Shown: positions 29,411 to 40,546, counted from the stretch's first letter. The stretch is DNA of 64,000 nt from Harmothoe impar (GCA_947462335.1 OX381720.1:61029946-61093945), one strand, 5' to 3'. The notes: generated by a model not told the origin, from the letters alone. Made by a program: numbers and translations.

Positions 29411-30181
29411 TGTAGCTGTTGGCTATTCTAAGATAGGCATCGGCTATGAAAAACTCCAGATTCGAAAATAGGTTGTTCAGAAATTCATTTTGACATACGG
29501 CTCGTAATCATACAGACGGATAGTAACAATCAAATAGGCTTCTGAACACCAGTGGTCATGTGAACATACAAGAGGTATACGCTCATGGTCTAGTACATAA
29601 TTCCCGAGTTCCAAGGCTCTCTTCCATCATGGTTAACTCCACTTGGACCAGACTCCGCGGATGGAGTTCTGTGTCCGGAGTTGTCCACCAGTGCGTCTAT
29701 CTCCTCTAGTTCCCCCAGAGGGTAGAACAGAGAGAGAGACGCAGGGTGACCAAGTTGGAAGCAGCGACAGGACTAGGCCTAAAAGGTACAACAGAGTTCG
29801 GGGAAGCTCTGTTGTGGAGCAGTCGAGCTGGCCGAAGTGCACAGCAAGACTGGGTCCTCGATTAGCAGAACCACAGGTCTTATGTACTGATCCTTATGTA
29901 ACTCTCTCCATTACTCATAAACACTTGAGTTCCCGAGGAACTCCGGGTAACCACGCACCGGTGCATCCGGGCCGACACGGTACCCGAGATATGTCGGGTG
30001 ACACGTGGCGGTCACAGCTCAATGCACATAACCAGGCCGCGCTCTCTCAATCCTCAGGTGTAGACTTATGTAACTATATACCCGGCACCAGACAGGAGCG
30101 CGGCCCGGATACACGGCAACACACATACCCAATATAACCCAAACTGGTTCTATAGAAATAGTATAGCGTCGACCCACTACA
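29411..30181 (-). repeat. 3' LTR (in element orientation), 771 bp
   Basis: Begins TGTAGCTGTTGGC and ends CGACCCACTACA on the plus strand. It matches 42362-43142 with about ten substitutions and lacks 10 bp (ACACTTTATT) present there. A 164-codon plus-strand frame inside both LTRs runs antisense to the element and is probably incidental. Confidence 0.95.
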
Positions 30182-30192
30182 CTACCCCCCTT
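30182..30192 (-). other. Polypurine tract
   Basis: On the minus strand AAGGGGGGTAG directly precedes the 3' LTR, the position of the plus-strand priming tract in LTR retrotransposons. Confidence 0.7.
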
Positions 30193-31669
30193 CAGACAAT
30201 ATCACAGCGTCTAAATAACGGCACAAAGTGCAGTATTTCTCATACTACTTTGATATAATGACAAATTTTATCTCCAAGCAACCCAAAAAAACATATTGTC
30301 TCCAAACATATACATAGTGGAGACAAGTGTAACTCTTTCTACTAGAACAACTTAATGTATTTCTTGAGTATTATAGATATGTCTTCATCCTTTTTGATAT
30401 TAACGTCAATCATATCAACCATCAGGATCCAGTTACACAATAATCGAGTATCATCCTTCAATAACAGTCATGATTTCTGGGACTAAGAGGATAAACTCCA
30501 CACAGCCAGTCAAGCCCTATAAAACAAACTTGACTATATATCATAAAAAAATAAAACCTTTAAGACATACTACTGTATACTAACCATGTCTCATCGAAAA
30601 CGATTTGTTACAACAGGTATCATATACATACAGATCAATATGAACACTTCTCCTTAAAAGTTACCAATTCTTAAACGAGACATATTGGAAACAAAAAAGG
30701 TGGCAGGTGTCGGACTTATAGTAAACCTTGACCCAACCCGTCTATTTGAATAGACTCACTCGCTTAACGTGCCAGAGTAAGGTTTGAAAGATCAATATTT
30801 TTGGAATAAATGTACATATAGCGTAGATCCGGTAAATGCAGTTTCAGTCAAATCCAGGACTTCCAAAACCGTATGCAAATCATGGTCACATAGGTGTCCT
30901 TCGTGATGTAACTCACATAACAACACAAGTGGCATTTTCTAAGGCAATCAGATCAAGTGGCATGGTAACATAACTCAACCCTTATGGAGAATTAATCTCC
31001 ACACTCAAGGTTATAGAAAAAACAGTAAGCTGAAAAATAGAATAATCCAGCTCCTCACTTGATACCCTCCTTCTGAAAGTAATCAACGAGAACCTACGGA
31101 TCTCCATAACAACTTACTAAATTCTCATCATCTGTACCTGAACAGATCTTACGTCTTTCCAGGTTCATTGATATGTTATTACCATTGAAACACATATAGT
31201 ACGAATGCAGTCAAGTAAACCTTCACTTTAGTAGGTATTATCAGGATCCAGTCCTTTATACTTTTACTACTGGACGGTTAATTCAGAGTATCACAATTGG
31301 CATACAATAATCATACCTATAGCACATGTCATCAAATCAAACAGAAACCGTTTCAAAAATACTGTCTTATGGCAAATAGAAAACTCTTTGGTGATAGTTT
31401 AGCAGTCCTTATATGTCAACAACTGCAAAACTTAGATGAAAGGTAATATGGTATCATATCAAAGTCTTTTCATAAATAGGTGATAATGATCCGCTGTAAG
31501 CAGTTCCTGTCATCTCAGTCTTTTATAAATATATCTAAATATAAGGTCATCGTGTGACCCACTGTTCATGGTATTTAACACATCAAATAGCTCCACTTTA
31601 CTGCAAAAGTGCAACCTCGATGACGACACATGGTAGAGGTTCTATACATGCTGCAAACTGGGAATGTTT
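30193..31669. other. Long non-coding 3' region of the retrotransposon
   Basis: About 1.5 kb between the last ORF and the polypurine tract. AT-rich, with no open frame of note, no membrane-protein remnant and no clear repeat. Confidence 0.6.
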
Positions 31670-34282
31670 TTATGACTCGCCACTCAGCAAAAGTTCTTCA
31701 TTCTTGGACACTGGCGACATGCACTCACTAGATCGGTTGTCACTCATCTCAATGGAAATGTCCATCCCAGACCCTAGCTGCGAAGCGTCAGGGTTGAGAA
31801 AATGCACTTGAGTACTCATAGGTACACTCGCCATGGATATAGGAATGTCCAAGGTTGATGGACGATGGTTCCCTGACACAGAACCAGTCGTCACAGGTAG
31901 GTCCCCTGGAGGATCCACCATCATGGATTGTTCAAGTTCGTTTTCAGGAGCCATAAGCACCTCAGCATCACGGACAGTCAGACGTAGGTCAGCTTCTGTA
32001 ATTGCATCGGTCAGCTCCATCAATATCTGGACCGCCTCTCTAGTCTCACTTTCCGTTATCTGGTAAGGTGACTGACAAGAGGTGGCGTCGAGTATTGGTG
32101 TTGAGACAGGTGCCGAGCTGGGCGACTCTGTCTGCAGTTCATTCACCACCATCCTCGCAAGAGTGGACACCCCAGCAGGAGTATCCATAGTCTCAAGGGA
32201 AGACACGGTTGTGTCCACCCCCATTGTAGTATACTGCATCGTCTTAGCAGCAGACGGCACAGAGGTGGACGTCACAGAGACAGACGTCACAGGAACAGAC
32301 GTCACAGGAACAGACGTCTCAGGCATGGACGTCCCAGGAACAGACGTCGCAGGAACGGACGTCGCAGGAACAGACGTCACAGGAACCAACTCCGATGACC
32401 CAGAGGCCATGGAGGAGGCAGCCACGTAACTGCAGTCAGCCAGGTACATCTCATCCTCTGCAGATGAAGGAGGAGGACTCCGAGGGATATTACTAACCCT
32501 AGAGTCAGCTCTCAACCTTTGTGCGTATGCATCACCGTCAAATCCTAAGGGAAGAGGGGCGGAACCCCGTTCAACCCTGTATACACTCTCGTCGTACCAA
32601 CTTGACAATGGGATTTCATAGCAATCTTCGAAAAACTCAGCCAACTCCTCATAAAAGTCATCGTTCTGCTGAGCTTCCTTCTTAAAGCCAGAACAGATCT
32701 CCGTCAGACCACCAATTTCGTGTTCTAACTTCGAAATAACTTTAGTTTTCAGACTAATTTCAGTCCTGGCAGCAGACAGTTTATGTTCAGTGGCACTGAC
32801 CATATCCTTACTGCGGTCCAGCTTGACTTTGAGACCATCAATTAAAAATTGACTTTTCATACGAGATTTTTCAATGTTCAATCCCAAATCGTCTACTATT
32901 CTGCTAGAGGTTGCTACCATGTCATCCCGTTGTCCCAACTGTCGTTTGAGGGCTTCATTCTCCTCAGTCATTTTGGACATTTTAGACAGGAGTTCTGCTT
33001 TCGCAGTCTCCACTTTCTTTAACTCGGCCAAACGACTTTCATTTCCCAATTGCTCAGCTTGAGCCCTAGCTCCTTGCAGAGCTAGTTGACAAGCGAGATC
33101 CAGTGTGTCAAATGAACTCTTGAGTCCAGTGACATACTGTTCTTTTAGAAGATTCCTGATACTAACGTTCTCAGGGTGATCAATATCACCAGTCAGCTTA
33201 GGCAGAGGGACCGATTCTAAACACATCTCTTCCTCACCCACCCCAGGTGATGGAGAATTCAATGAGAGACCCCCCATACAGGTGGATGGTGATGGAACGG
33301 AGGATAGCCTACGACCAATCTCCTGTCCCTTTCCCATATCAATTTTATTCGACTGAGCCCTGCCAGTAGGTGGGGTGAACTTATGATCCACCCAATCGTC
33401 TCCCTCGGATTGGAAATCAATCGTTCTATAGATTGTCTTAGTTTTGGAATCCTCTTTCCCACCTACTGACTTTATCTTCCCTGTTACATACCCTTGACTA
33501 TCAGTGGAAGTATCTTCTGTTTTCAGTATCTTCCTTGACAATCCCGGGTTCCCACCAGCCTCAGAGAGTGTGGTAGGAGGTATTACCTCCTGTCCCACAA
33601 ATACACAGTCATCCTCCTCCTCTACAGGAGAAGCTAACAGGTCTTTTACCATTCTCTCCTCTATGGCCTGCCTTGGGCTAACGGCAACCCTCGGTAATGA
33701 TCCGCCAGAACCCTCCTCATTAGATTCAGTAGTGTTCCTACTAAATCCACAGGAAGACCCTGGAGTACGTCTCTTGGTTGGGGTGGATCGACCATCAGGT
33801 GATGAGTCTAACCCAGCAGATGCTGAGGACTCCTTTGAACCTGTGGTTTTCACCTGTCCTACGGCAACAGGGACAGGAGTGTGCACTCCATGGTCCACCG
33901 TTTTACCTTCAGACAAGACTTTACCTTTGGGAGGAGTGGCCAACTCCATCTTACTACGATAATCAGCGGCTTTCTCTGGAAAGTCCTGAATGTAGTATGG
34001 CCACGCCTTTCGATTCAGCCACAACCTTCTCGGGTTATGGTTGAACACCAAGGTGTATGCCAACCCCTGTGGTACCCTCACACACTTTTCCCTGTCCGTG
34101 AGTCCTAAAGCCTCCGGACAATTCTCGAGAATATCTAGATTGGACATGGCCGTTTCAGCCTTCATATGGTGTACATCCACTAGGTGTCTTACCATACAAC
34201 CCTTTCTAGATGTGCTGAAAGGTTCACCATCTTTCATACATTTAACTGAGCGATTAGACTTGGCCCGGCACTGCCACATCAT
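31670..34282 (-). CDS. Retrotransposon accessory ORF, coiled-coil protein (870 codons)
   Basis: Uninterrupted 870-residue product of unknown family. The N-terminus has a C2H2-like zinc-finger pattern (WQCRAKSNRSVKC, then CMVRHLVDVHH). About residues 100-350 are polar and disordered. Residues about 395-530 form a Glu/Lys/Leu coiled coil (ELKKVETAKAELLSKMSKM and following). A short repeat of TSVPATSVPGTSMPETSVP type follows, then an acidic tail. No signal peptide or membrane segment, so it is not an envelope protein. The ATG overlaps the preceding stop by 4 nt (ATGA). Nucleic-acid binding or particle assembly are possible roles. Confidence 0.7.
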   Translation of the reverse strand: MMWQCRAKSNRSVKCMKDGEPFSTSRKGCMVRHLVDVHHMKAETAMSNLDILENCPEALGLTDREKCVRVPQGLAYTLVFNHNPRRLWLNRKAWPYYIQDFPEKAADYRSKMELATPPKGKVLSEGKTVDHGVHTPVPVAVGQVKTTGSKESSASAGLDSSPDGRSTPTKRRTPGSSCGFSRNTTESNEEGSGGSLPRVAVSPRQAIEERMVKDLLASPVEEEDDCVFVGQEVIPPTTLSEAGGNPGLSRKILKTEDTSTDSQGYVTGKIKSVGGKEDSKTKTIYRTIDFQSEGDDWVDHKFTPPTGRAQSNKIDMGKGQEIGRRLSSVPSPSTCMGGLSLNSPSPGVGEEEMCLESVPLPKLTGDIDHPENVSIRNLLKEQYVTGLKSSFDTLDLACQLALQGARAQAEQLGNESRLAELKKVETAKAELLSKMSKMTEENEALKRQLGQRDDMVATSSRIVDDLGLNIEKSRMKSQFLIDGLKVKLDRSKDMVSATEHKLSAARTEISLKTKVISKLEHEIGGLTEICSGFKKEAQQNDDFYEELAEFFEDCYEIPLSSWYDESVYRVERGSAPLPLGFDGDAYAQRLRADSRVSNIPRSPPPSSAEDEMYLADCSYVAASSMASGSSELVPVTSVPATSVPATSVPGTSMPETSVPVTSVPVTSVSVTSTSVPSAAKTMQYTTMGVDTTVSSLETMDTPAGVSTLARMVVNELQTESPSSAPVSTPILDATSCQSPYQITESETREAVQILMELTDAITEADLRLTVRDAEVLMAPENELEQSMMVDPPGDLPVTTGSVSGNHRPSTLDIPISMASVPMSTQVHFLNPDASQLGSGMDISIEMSDNRSSECMSPVSKNEELLLSGES

Positions 34283-35484
34283 TTTGGAGTGCCCGTGGAA
34301 CTCACTAGATGTCGTGCGAACTGGTACAGGTCCAAATACTCAGCCAGTGGACTTCTATCCATACACTCGTTGAATGGGCACTGCCCCGAACCTATTCTCC
34401 AGCCCCTCCCAGATTTATAGGTAGGCATACCTGGCAGGACAAATGTCATCCAGGCCCATTTCATACGGTTTCTATCCTCGTTGGAGAGGTCTGCAGCCCT
34501 GTATGTCCCCATACTTTGCTTTATAACCTCGTCCCAAAACTTGTAGGCTTGATGTGCCCCTGAACTAGTATGTTCTAACCAGAATTCCATATCCCTCTCC
34601 GTATCCTCATAGGAGGGTAGCCTAGCTCGGCTCCCTATCTCCCCAGTAATCTCCCCCGTGTAGGGTTTGGACTTAGAATTATTGGAAGGAGTTCTGAATA
34701 GCTTGGTACATTTCCTCTCGTTGAACTTATCTAATTCTCGGACATATGCCCCCCTGCATATCTTACTCCCAGGAATTACATCATCAGGATCAAATTTCTG
34801 GAATTTAGCTGCCAAATGCATGACTGCCATAGTTGGAATACGCTCCGGGGTAGACTGTTTGGGGGCATTCCAATCTGGTACAAAGTTACCGTGAACCGGA
34901 TGTAAACCATCCGCACGGTCATACGACATAGAACCCCAAGGAGCACCCACTGGAGCGTCACTGACCGAGTGCAGCGGTATCCCGGGCATGTTCGGGTCAG
35001 TTCGGGTTACTCCCGAAGAAGGTGGTGACGCAATATTCCCAACCTGGAACAAGGGAAATCCCCCGGCTTCGAGTCCTTTCAACCCCGGGCCTGACACGAA
35101 CCCCCTAGCTTGCGCCACTGACAAACCCATATCTACCAGTTTCTTTACATGTGCTCCCCGAGCTAGGAGATACTGTGTGGTTCTAACCTGTTCAGCTTTC
35201 CTTATCTCAGAGATATCACTGCCATTCCGGCGTTTCACACCCCTATTCTTCATCTTACTCGGTGGTTGATACACGAATTTCGGTAAATCCGTGTCACTGA
35301 ATTGTTTTGGAAGGTTACAATCGACCGGAGCTGTAGACTCCAGGTCTCCCAAAGCTAACAATTCCCTCTCGTCCTGCGATAGAGGGGTAACCTCCGTCGA
35401 GTGACTCCTTCTACAGGAGTTACCCGACGGATAGCTATCCGCCATGATAACTAAACAGAGGTCGGCCCAGAGGAGCCCACTCAC
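34279..35484 (-). CDS. Retrotransposon accessory ORF (401 codons)
   Basis: Intact frame after integrase; no recognised family. The first Met would give a short hydrophobic start (MSGLLWADLCLVI), while Met14 (MADSYPSGNS, 35445) is a plausible alternative start. The product is soluble-looking. It has a basic segment near residues 80-100 and a C-terminal half rich in Trp/Lys/Glu (MKWAWMTFVLPGMPTYKSGR, then a Cys pair in GQCPFNEC). It ends in an ATGA overlap with the 870-codon ORF, implying linked translation. No transmembrane segment is evident apart from the weak N-terminal stretch. Confidence 0.65.
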   Translation of the reverse strand: MSGLLWADLCLVIMADSYPSGNSCRRSHSTEVTPLSQDERELLALGDLESTAPVDCNLPKQFSDTDLPKFVYQPPSKMKNRGVKRRNGSDISEIRKAEQVRTTQYLLARGAHVKKLVDMGLSVAQARGFVSGPGLKGLEAGGFPLFQVGNIASPPSSGVTRTDPNMPGIPLHSVSDAPVGAPWGSMSYDRADGLHPVHGNFVPDWNAPKQSTPERIPTMAVMHLAAKFQKFDPDDVIPGSKICRGAYVRELDKFNERKCTKLFRTPSNNSKSKPYTGEITGEIGSRARLPSYEDTERDMEFWLEHTSSGAHQAYKFWDEVIKQSMGTYRAADLSNEDRNRMKWAWMTFVLPGMPTYKSGRGWRIGSGQCPFNECMDRSPLAEYLDLYQFARHLVSSTGTPK

Positions 35485-35542
35485 AAATGAGCTTAAATGA
35501 GTAGTAAAATCAGGAAAATTATTACAAAAGTGTCCTCCTGTA

Positions 35543-36607
35543 CTACCTCACTTTAGTGTCTCCTCTCTCCCTCACATGTAGAGCAGTATAGATGACTAAC
35601 TGCTGTTTAACATACGCGGAGAGAGGTGCCTTCGCATCCACCCTCTCCAACGATATGTGCAGGACTGACGCTTTCCGCGCCAAACCAGCGTGCGTGCGCA
35701 TCCAAGCGCAAAGGATCATAGGTACCGGATAGCCCTTCCCGAAGAAGTTATCCGGTATTATCCGAAGAAAACCGGGTAACGAACCCTTCGAGATTTTTCC
35801 ATGCACAGGTGGTTTCAACCTCACCACCTTCTGTCCAACTACATACTTCCTTTCTCTCAAGCCTGTATCATATCCCACTTTCTGATGGATGGCTGCTTTC
35901 TTCAAGTGGCCTCTCACCAATGCATAGCCTTCTCGCAATTCTCTGCGTAGAGATTCCGAAAATGCCACTCGGCATGGGACATCCTTCCTCCACAGCACAC
36001 TGCCAAAGACCAAAACCGAAGGCATTATGATCTCAGATCCAAATACCAGACTGTTAGGAGTGCAGCCAGTAGAAGCATGCACTGTACCGTTGTAAGCATG
36101 GGCCACATACTGGGAAAACGTGTCCCAGTCATCCTGATTAGAATTAACCAGCGTTGTCAACCCCTGAATCAACGTACGGTTGAACCTCTCAACCATCCCA
36201 TCCGACTGCGGTCGGTAAGGATTAGTGTGTGTTTTCACTATGGCCAATTCTTCCAGCATCCCCTGAAAGAGACGCGATTCAAACTCTCTACCCTGGTCTG
36301 AATGTAGCATGAGAGGTGCACCAAATGTTAGTACCCACTCTTCAACCAAAGCTTGTGCGCAGGTTAATGCCGTGTGATCCTTCATTGGGATCACTCTCAC
36401 ATACTTGGTATAGTAGTCCTGTACTACCATCATGCACACGTTGGAGTTTGGAGTAGTCTGGAAGCCAGTGATTATATCAATGGCTATCCTCGCAAATCTG
36501 ACTCCGAACAGTTCTTGTCTGAGAGATGTTTTACCTTTCCCAGGGCCCGGCTTTACCAGGCAACACGTCGGGCATTCCATCAGCCAACGTATTACATCCT
36601 TAGACAT
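35543..36607 (-). CDS. pol: Retrotransposon integrase (catalytic and C-terminal part)
   Basis: This 354-codon frame holds the DDE core: Asp44 (AIDIIT), Asp104 (LHSDQGREF) and Glu140 (MVERFNRTL), with the standard 35 residues between the last two. A CPTC pair at the N-terminus is the second half of the His2Cys2 zinc module; the His half lies at the end of the preceding frame. The first ATG falls inside this module, so the gene is split from pol by a frame change around 36592-36640 rather than being a natural separate start. The C-terminal part resembles the usual integrase tail; no chromodomain is clear. Confidence 0.85.
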   Translation of the reverse strand: MSKDVIRWLMECPTCCLVKPGPGKGKTSLRQELFGVRFARIAIDIITGFQTTPNSNVCMMVVQDYYTKYVRVIPMKDHTALTCAQALVEEWVLTFGAPLMLHSDQGREFESRLFQGMLEELAIVKTHTNPYRPQSDGMVERFNRTLIQGLTTLVNSNQDDWDTFSQYVAHAYNGTVHASTGCTPNSLVFGSEIIMPSVLVFGSVLWRKDVPCRVAFSESLRRELREGYALVRGHLKKAAIHQKVGYDTGLRERKYVVGQKVVRLKPPVHGKISKGSLPGFLRIIPDNFFGKGYPVPMILCAWMRTHAGLARKASVLHISLERVDAKAPLSAYVKQQLVIYTALHVRERGDTKVR

Positions 36608-39590
36608 CCCTGGCCAGTAATAGCTAGTTTGTCCAAAGTCTGTTTCCTGCCAAAATGAGCGGAAGTCTGATGACCATGGAAAAACTCAAATACTTCCCAT
36701 CTCAGAGAAGCCGGCAGGACTATCTGTAGCCTCCTCCTGGCTTTGCCTTCAAGAGTTTTCCATCTGCACAATAGGCCATCTCGCACTACCAACTGCAACC
36801 ATTGGCCTACTAAGTTCCTCACTTCCACACACTCCAATGACAGAGCAGGTCTGACGGGACGAGCAGCTCTCTCCAGGATCAGATTCCGTATCACATTGAA
36901 ACCTTCGTCCTCCTGCTGAGCTTCAAGTATGGACTCCGCCGACCAGAACACCAAGTTCTCTTCCCAGGCCGGATCAAAATTCATTATTGGAGCCACCAAC
37001 GCGTTATGTATGCCACAATCTTCACAGTCCAACCTTGCACATCTTCGGATTGGTCTCCTTGACAAGCAATCCGCATTTACGTGCTTCACTCCGCTCCGAT
37101 GCTGAATCTGGGTATTCTCTATTCCCAATTCAGACAACGCGGAGATCCATCTACCCATCATCCCATCTGCTTCCTTAAGATTAAGGAGCCATCTCAAGGA
37201 TGAATGGTCTGTACGCAAAATAAAATTCCCACCATACAAATAATGGCGGAATTTCTTCGTATACACTACTATGGCCAACAACTCTCGCTTGGTGGTACAA
37301 TAATTGCGTTGAGTCTTACTCAAGCTGTTGCTAGCAAATGCTAAGGGCACCTCCTTCCCATCCTGCACCTGGGACAAGACAGCGCCTATACTGTCGTTAC
37401 TAGCATCGGTGTCCAGGATGAACTGATCACCCTCAGTAGGATAGCTCAATACAGGAGTTACCGTAAATAACTCCTTCAGCTTCTGAAAAGCCTGCTCAGC
37501 TAGTTCCATCCAAATAAACGGTGGTAGCTTCAACATTCCTTTCCTCTTGCCTACTACTAGCCCCTGCAAGGGAGCCGACACCTCAGCAAATCCGGGAATG
37601 AAATCACGGTAGTACGAGCAAAAACCCAAAAACGATCTTACTTCCTTCTGATCTTTTGGCGTTGCCCAACTCGCTACTGCCTCCAATTTCCCTGGATCCG
37701 CCGAAATACCTGTGCCACTTACTATTCGGCCCAGATATTCCACTGATCGCCTGAAGAACTTGCATTTCTTAGCTTTCAGTCTCAGGTTATAGGATCTCAG
37801 TCGATCCATCACCATGGTCAAATTCGATAGACACTCTTCCCGAGTTTTCCCGAAAACTATGATGTCGTCCAGATATACCAGACAGTTTTTCCACAACAAG
37901 CCTCTCAGCATTGTTTCCATCATATTCTCGAACGTAGCCGGAGCGTTACACAAGCCAAATGGCATCACATTGAACTCAAACAACCCCCTATGGGTTGTGA
38001 ACGCTGTCTTTTCCTTATCCTCTGGGTGCATTCCAATCTGCCAGTATCCTGACTGCAGATCTAAGGTACTAAACCAGTGATTGCCACCCAAGGAATCTAG
38101 ACTTTCATCAATGCGCGGCAAGGGATAGGCATTCTTCCTTGTAATCCCTTTCAGTCTTCTGTAATCTATACAGAACCGACAGGTGCCATCCTTTTTGGTA
38201 ACCATTACCACTGGACTAGCCCATGGACTATCAGAAGGCCTTATTATCCCTTCCCCTAACATCTTGTCCACCTCATCCTCCAATGCCTGTTTCTTAGACA
38301 AAGGTAGACACCGGTAGGGCAAGCGTAACGGCGGGCTAGAACCGGTGTCTATCCGATGAGTTACTCGGTCGGTTCTACCCAACTGCTCTCCTGGAGCAGA
38401 GAACAAGTCTGCATTCTCACACAACAATTGAGCCAGACTCCCTTTGTCCTCTTCCTTCTCCAGGTGGCTATCTGTCACTAATGGTAAAAGATGCAGTGGT
38501 AATCCATAGCCTTCCTTCCTATCCTGCTCTCCAGTGTCTTGCAACACCACTGGCATAGCAGATGGATCCAAAGCTCCCAACTCCACTGCTCTTCTTGCTG
38601 CTAACTCTACCTCCGGTGAGTCAGCTCTTCCTACCACATCAGCATATGTTACGTCCCCAAAGGTCGTCCCCTTTTCCAGGTACACATCCTGAAAAGTCAT
38701 ATTACTGACTGGCACTACTGTTCGTCTTGAACTCTGCACCAGGGCACTGGTGGAAACCAACCCTAGCTTACTCAAATGCTCCTGATTAGGTTCCACCACC
38801 CCCATGCGGTCAAATTCCATATCCCGGCAGTATACAACTACATTGCATACATGGCGGGGAGGAATTTGGACTGTCTGAGAGACAGATGAGACACCTGAAA
38901 TCCGGCGGAGCACACACTGGACCTTCATCTCTTGTGGATATCGAAAAGTGAGCTCCCCTGTCACACTATCCAATACAGCCCCATACAGAGAACAAAAATC
39001 CACCCCCAAGATTCCCTCATCCGTCAGTTCAGCTACAGTTGTTGAAACAATAAATGAATGTTGATTCACCCAAAAGGGTATCACCTGTCTGCCATGTGTC
39101 GGCATATGAGATCCATCAGCACTTCTGACCGACCCCGGCCCCACAGGGCTAGTCGGCAGACCTGCCAGTTTCTTGAAGAAATGATGACCCATCATGGAGT
39201 GGCTAGCTCCAGTATCGATCAGAAATTCCCCCAAGCAACCCTGAATCTGCACAGGCAAATACCATCTCTTCCCTTGTAAAGGGGAAGGTTTTAAGGCAAA
39301 TCTCTGGATTCCAGTGTCACCACCCAAGTCATATCCCCTCGAGTTGAGAAACTTAACTATAGGATCGTTGGGTTTGAGTCGCGAAGCACAAAACCTTTCT
39401 ACTTCTTCCGCCAACTCAATTCTACGGACGGTGTCCAGATGAGCTAAATCTTCAACACCCCTCTCGTCCGTTCCCTGGGGCCCATCTCCACCTGGCGGAT
39501 CAGACTCAGGTGCGGCTAACCCCAGCGGCTGCAATGAAATGGAATCTTTTGATTTTCCTTCGACAACAACCCCTACTAGTTTTCCGTCGG
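36592..39590 (-). CDS. pol: Retrotransposon pol: protease, reverse transcriptase, RNase H
   Basis: Polyprotein making cDNA from element RNA. Numbering from the codon at 39534, the aspartic protease motif is DTGAS at 107-111. Reverse transcriptase has FSTLDLQSGYWQI near 488-500 and YLDD at 554-557. RNase H shows Asp708 and Asp710 (DTDAS), Glu751 (RELLAI) and Asp776 (RTDHSSL). The frame stays open upstream of 39534 and overlaps the end of the zinc-knuckle frame. It has no ATG there, so it is probably reached by -1 frameshifting at GGAAAAC (39579-39585) just before the TAG. It ends prematurely inside the integrase zinc module. Confidence 0.92.
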
Positions 39591-39806
39591 CGGTGGGCTT
39601 TGGTCAGAAGAGGGTCCATCTTTTTGTTTCTCGACCGATGATACATTCCTAGTATCCTTGGACCAACATGTCCTTGCAAAGTGACCCTTCTTCCCACAAT
39701 TGTAACATTTCGTGTCTTTGTTGGGTTTCCCCTTACCGCGACCACGAGTTGCGACCTTTTCTGCCTTCTCAGCTTTACTACGCTCATCCATGACTTTTCC
39801 GATCAT
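39576..39806 (-). CDS. gag: Gag nucleocapsid zinc-knuckle ORF (76 codons)
   Basis: Short basic protein with one CCHC zinc knuckle, CYNCGKKGHFARTC (Cys34, Cys37, His42, Cys47), which packages the RNA genome. Its ATG overlaps the stop of the capsid ORF by 4 nt (ATGA at 39803-39806). In most Ty3/gypsy elements this is the C-terminal part of a single Gag, so either coupled reinitiation or a frameshift mutation separates them. The stop follows GGAAAAC directly. Confidence 0.85.
   Translation of the reverse strand: MIGKVMDERSKAEKAEKVATRGRGKGKPNKDTKCYNCGKKGHFARTCWSKDTRNVSSVEKQKDGPSSDQSPPPTEN
39579..39585 (-). promoter_or_regulatory. Candidate -1 frameshift site at the gag-pol junction
   Basis: Minus strand GGAAAAC followed at once by TAG in the zinc-knuckle frame. 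Slipping back one base enters the open pol frame. The first codon pairing after the slip is imperfect at one position, so the site is plausible but not a textbook heptamer. Confidence 0.4.
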
Positions 39807-40546
39807 GGTTTCAATGCACCCTCCTCTGGCGCTGGAGCGTCCGATCCTGGAACCTTTCGTCTTTTATACAAAGTACGACGTTCTCCCCATTTAGGATCTA
39901 TAGCTGCCACCTCCTGCACACCCTCTGTAGCTAGATCACCCCCTGCTTCAGGTATCTCAATTCCAGCTACAGGAGCTGCCTCCACAGTTTTCAATAACTT
40001 CCTCTTCCTTAGAGCATCCTCTGTGAGCTCGAAGATGTCTTCACCGAGCTTCTGAACCCTTGCCTCCAGTTCAGATGCAGGATCCGCACCGGATGTGGAA
40101 TTCAAAGCCCAAGAAGCTGTTTTCACCAATCCCTTGTACGTTCTACCCCCGCTTAATTCAAAGCTCGTTAGGGCGGGATCACCAGGACCATCCCGCAGAC
40201 ACCACGACAAAGCTGCAAGGCACTCATCCCCTTCCCAGCCATTATGTCGCATATCTGCTGAAAATCGTGTGAACCATTTCCTCCATGGAACTGAGCCATC
40301 ATACTGCTTCATCTTGATAGCCTGCTTCTTCACAGCCGTCATCCCCGTTCTCAACGGTATGTCAGCCTGACTCAAAGCATAATCCACCGCTCTAGAGTTC
40401 CCCACGTCATTCGGTACTGCATCAATCCCCAATCTTCTAATTGCTGGATTGCTTTGGAACACTGCCTCATCCTCCATCGACATATTTCCCCTATGTTGAT
40501 AAGGCGTCCCTCTCTGATCAGCACCCCCGGTCCTTGGTGTATACAT
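39803..40546 (-). CDS. gag: Gag capsid ORF (247 codons)
   Basis: The central part (about residues 75-150) has the Ty3-type capsid pattern: IKMKQYDGSVPWRKWFTRF, then GWEGDECLAALSWCLRDGPG and an aromatic/hydrophobic remainder. It would assemble the virus-like particle. The N-terminus is polar. It starts 11 nt after the stop of the 576-codon ORF and ends in an ATGA overlap with the zinc-knuckle ORF, so ribosomes would have to reinitiate or the frames were once fused. Confidence 0.8.
   Translation of the reverse strand: MYTPRTGGADQRGTPYQHRGNMSMEDEAVFQSNPAIRRLGIDAVPNDVGNSRAVDYALSQADIPLRTGMTAVKKQAIKMKQYDGSVPWRKWFTRFSADMRHNGWEGDECLAALSWCLRDGPGDPALTSFELSGGRTYKGLVKTASWALNSTSGADPASELEARVQKLGEDIFELTEDALRKRKLLKTVEAAPVAGIEIPEAGGDLATEGVQEVAAIDPKWGERRTLYKRRKVPGSDAPAPEEGALKP

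Noticed and set aside
29643..30137. 164-codon plus-strand frame in both LTRs (also 42604-43098)
   Set aside because: Present in both copies because LTRs are identical by descent; it is antisense to the element with no recognised domain.
31670..34282. Envelope glycoprotein of the retrotransposon
   Set aside because: The ORF is in the env position but lacks a signal peptide, membrane anchor and Cys-rich ectodomain; it has coiled coil and low-complexity sequence.
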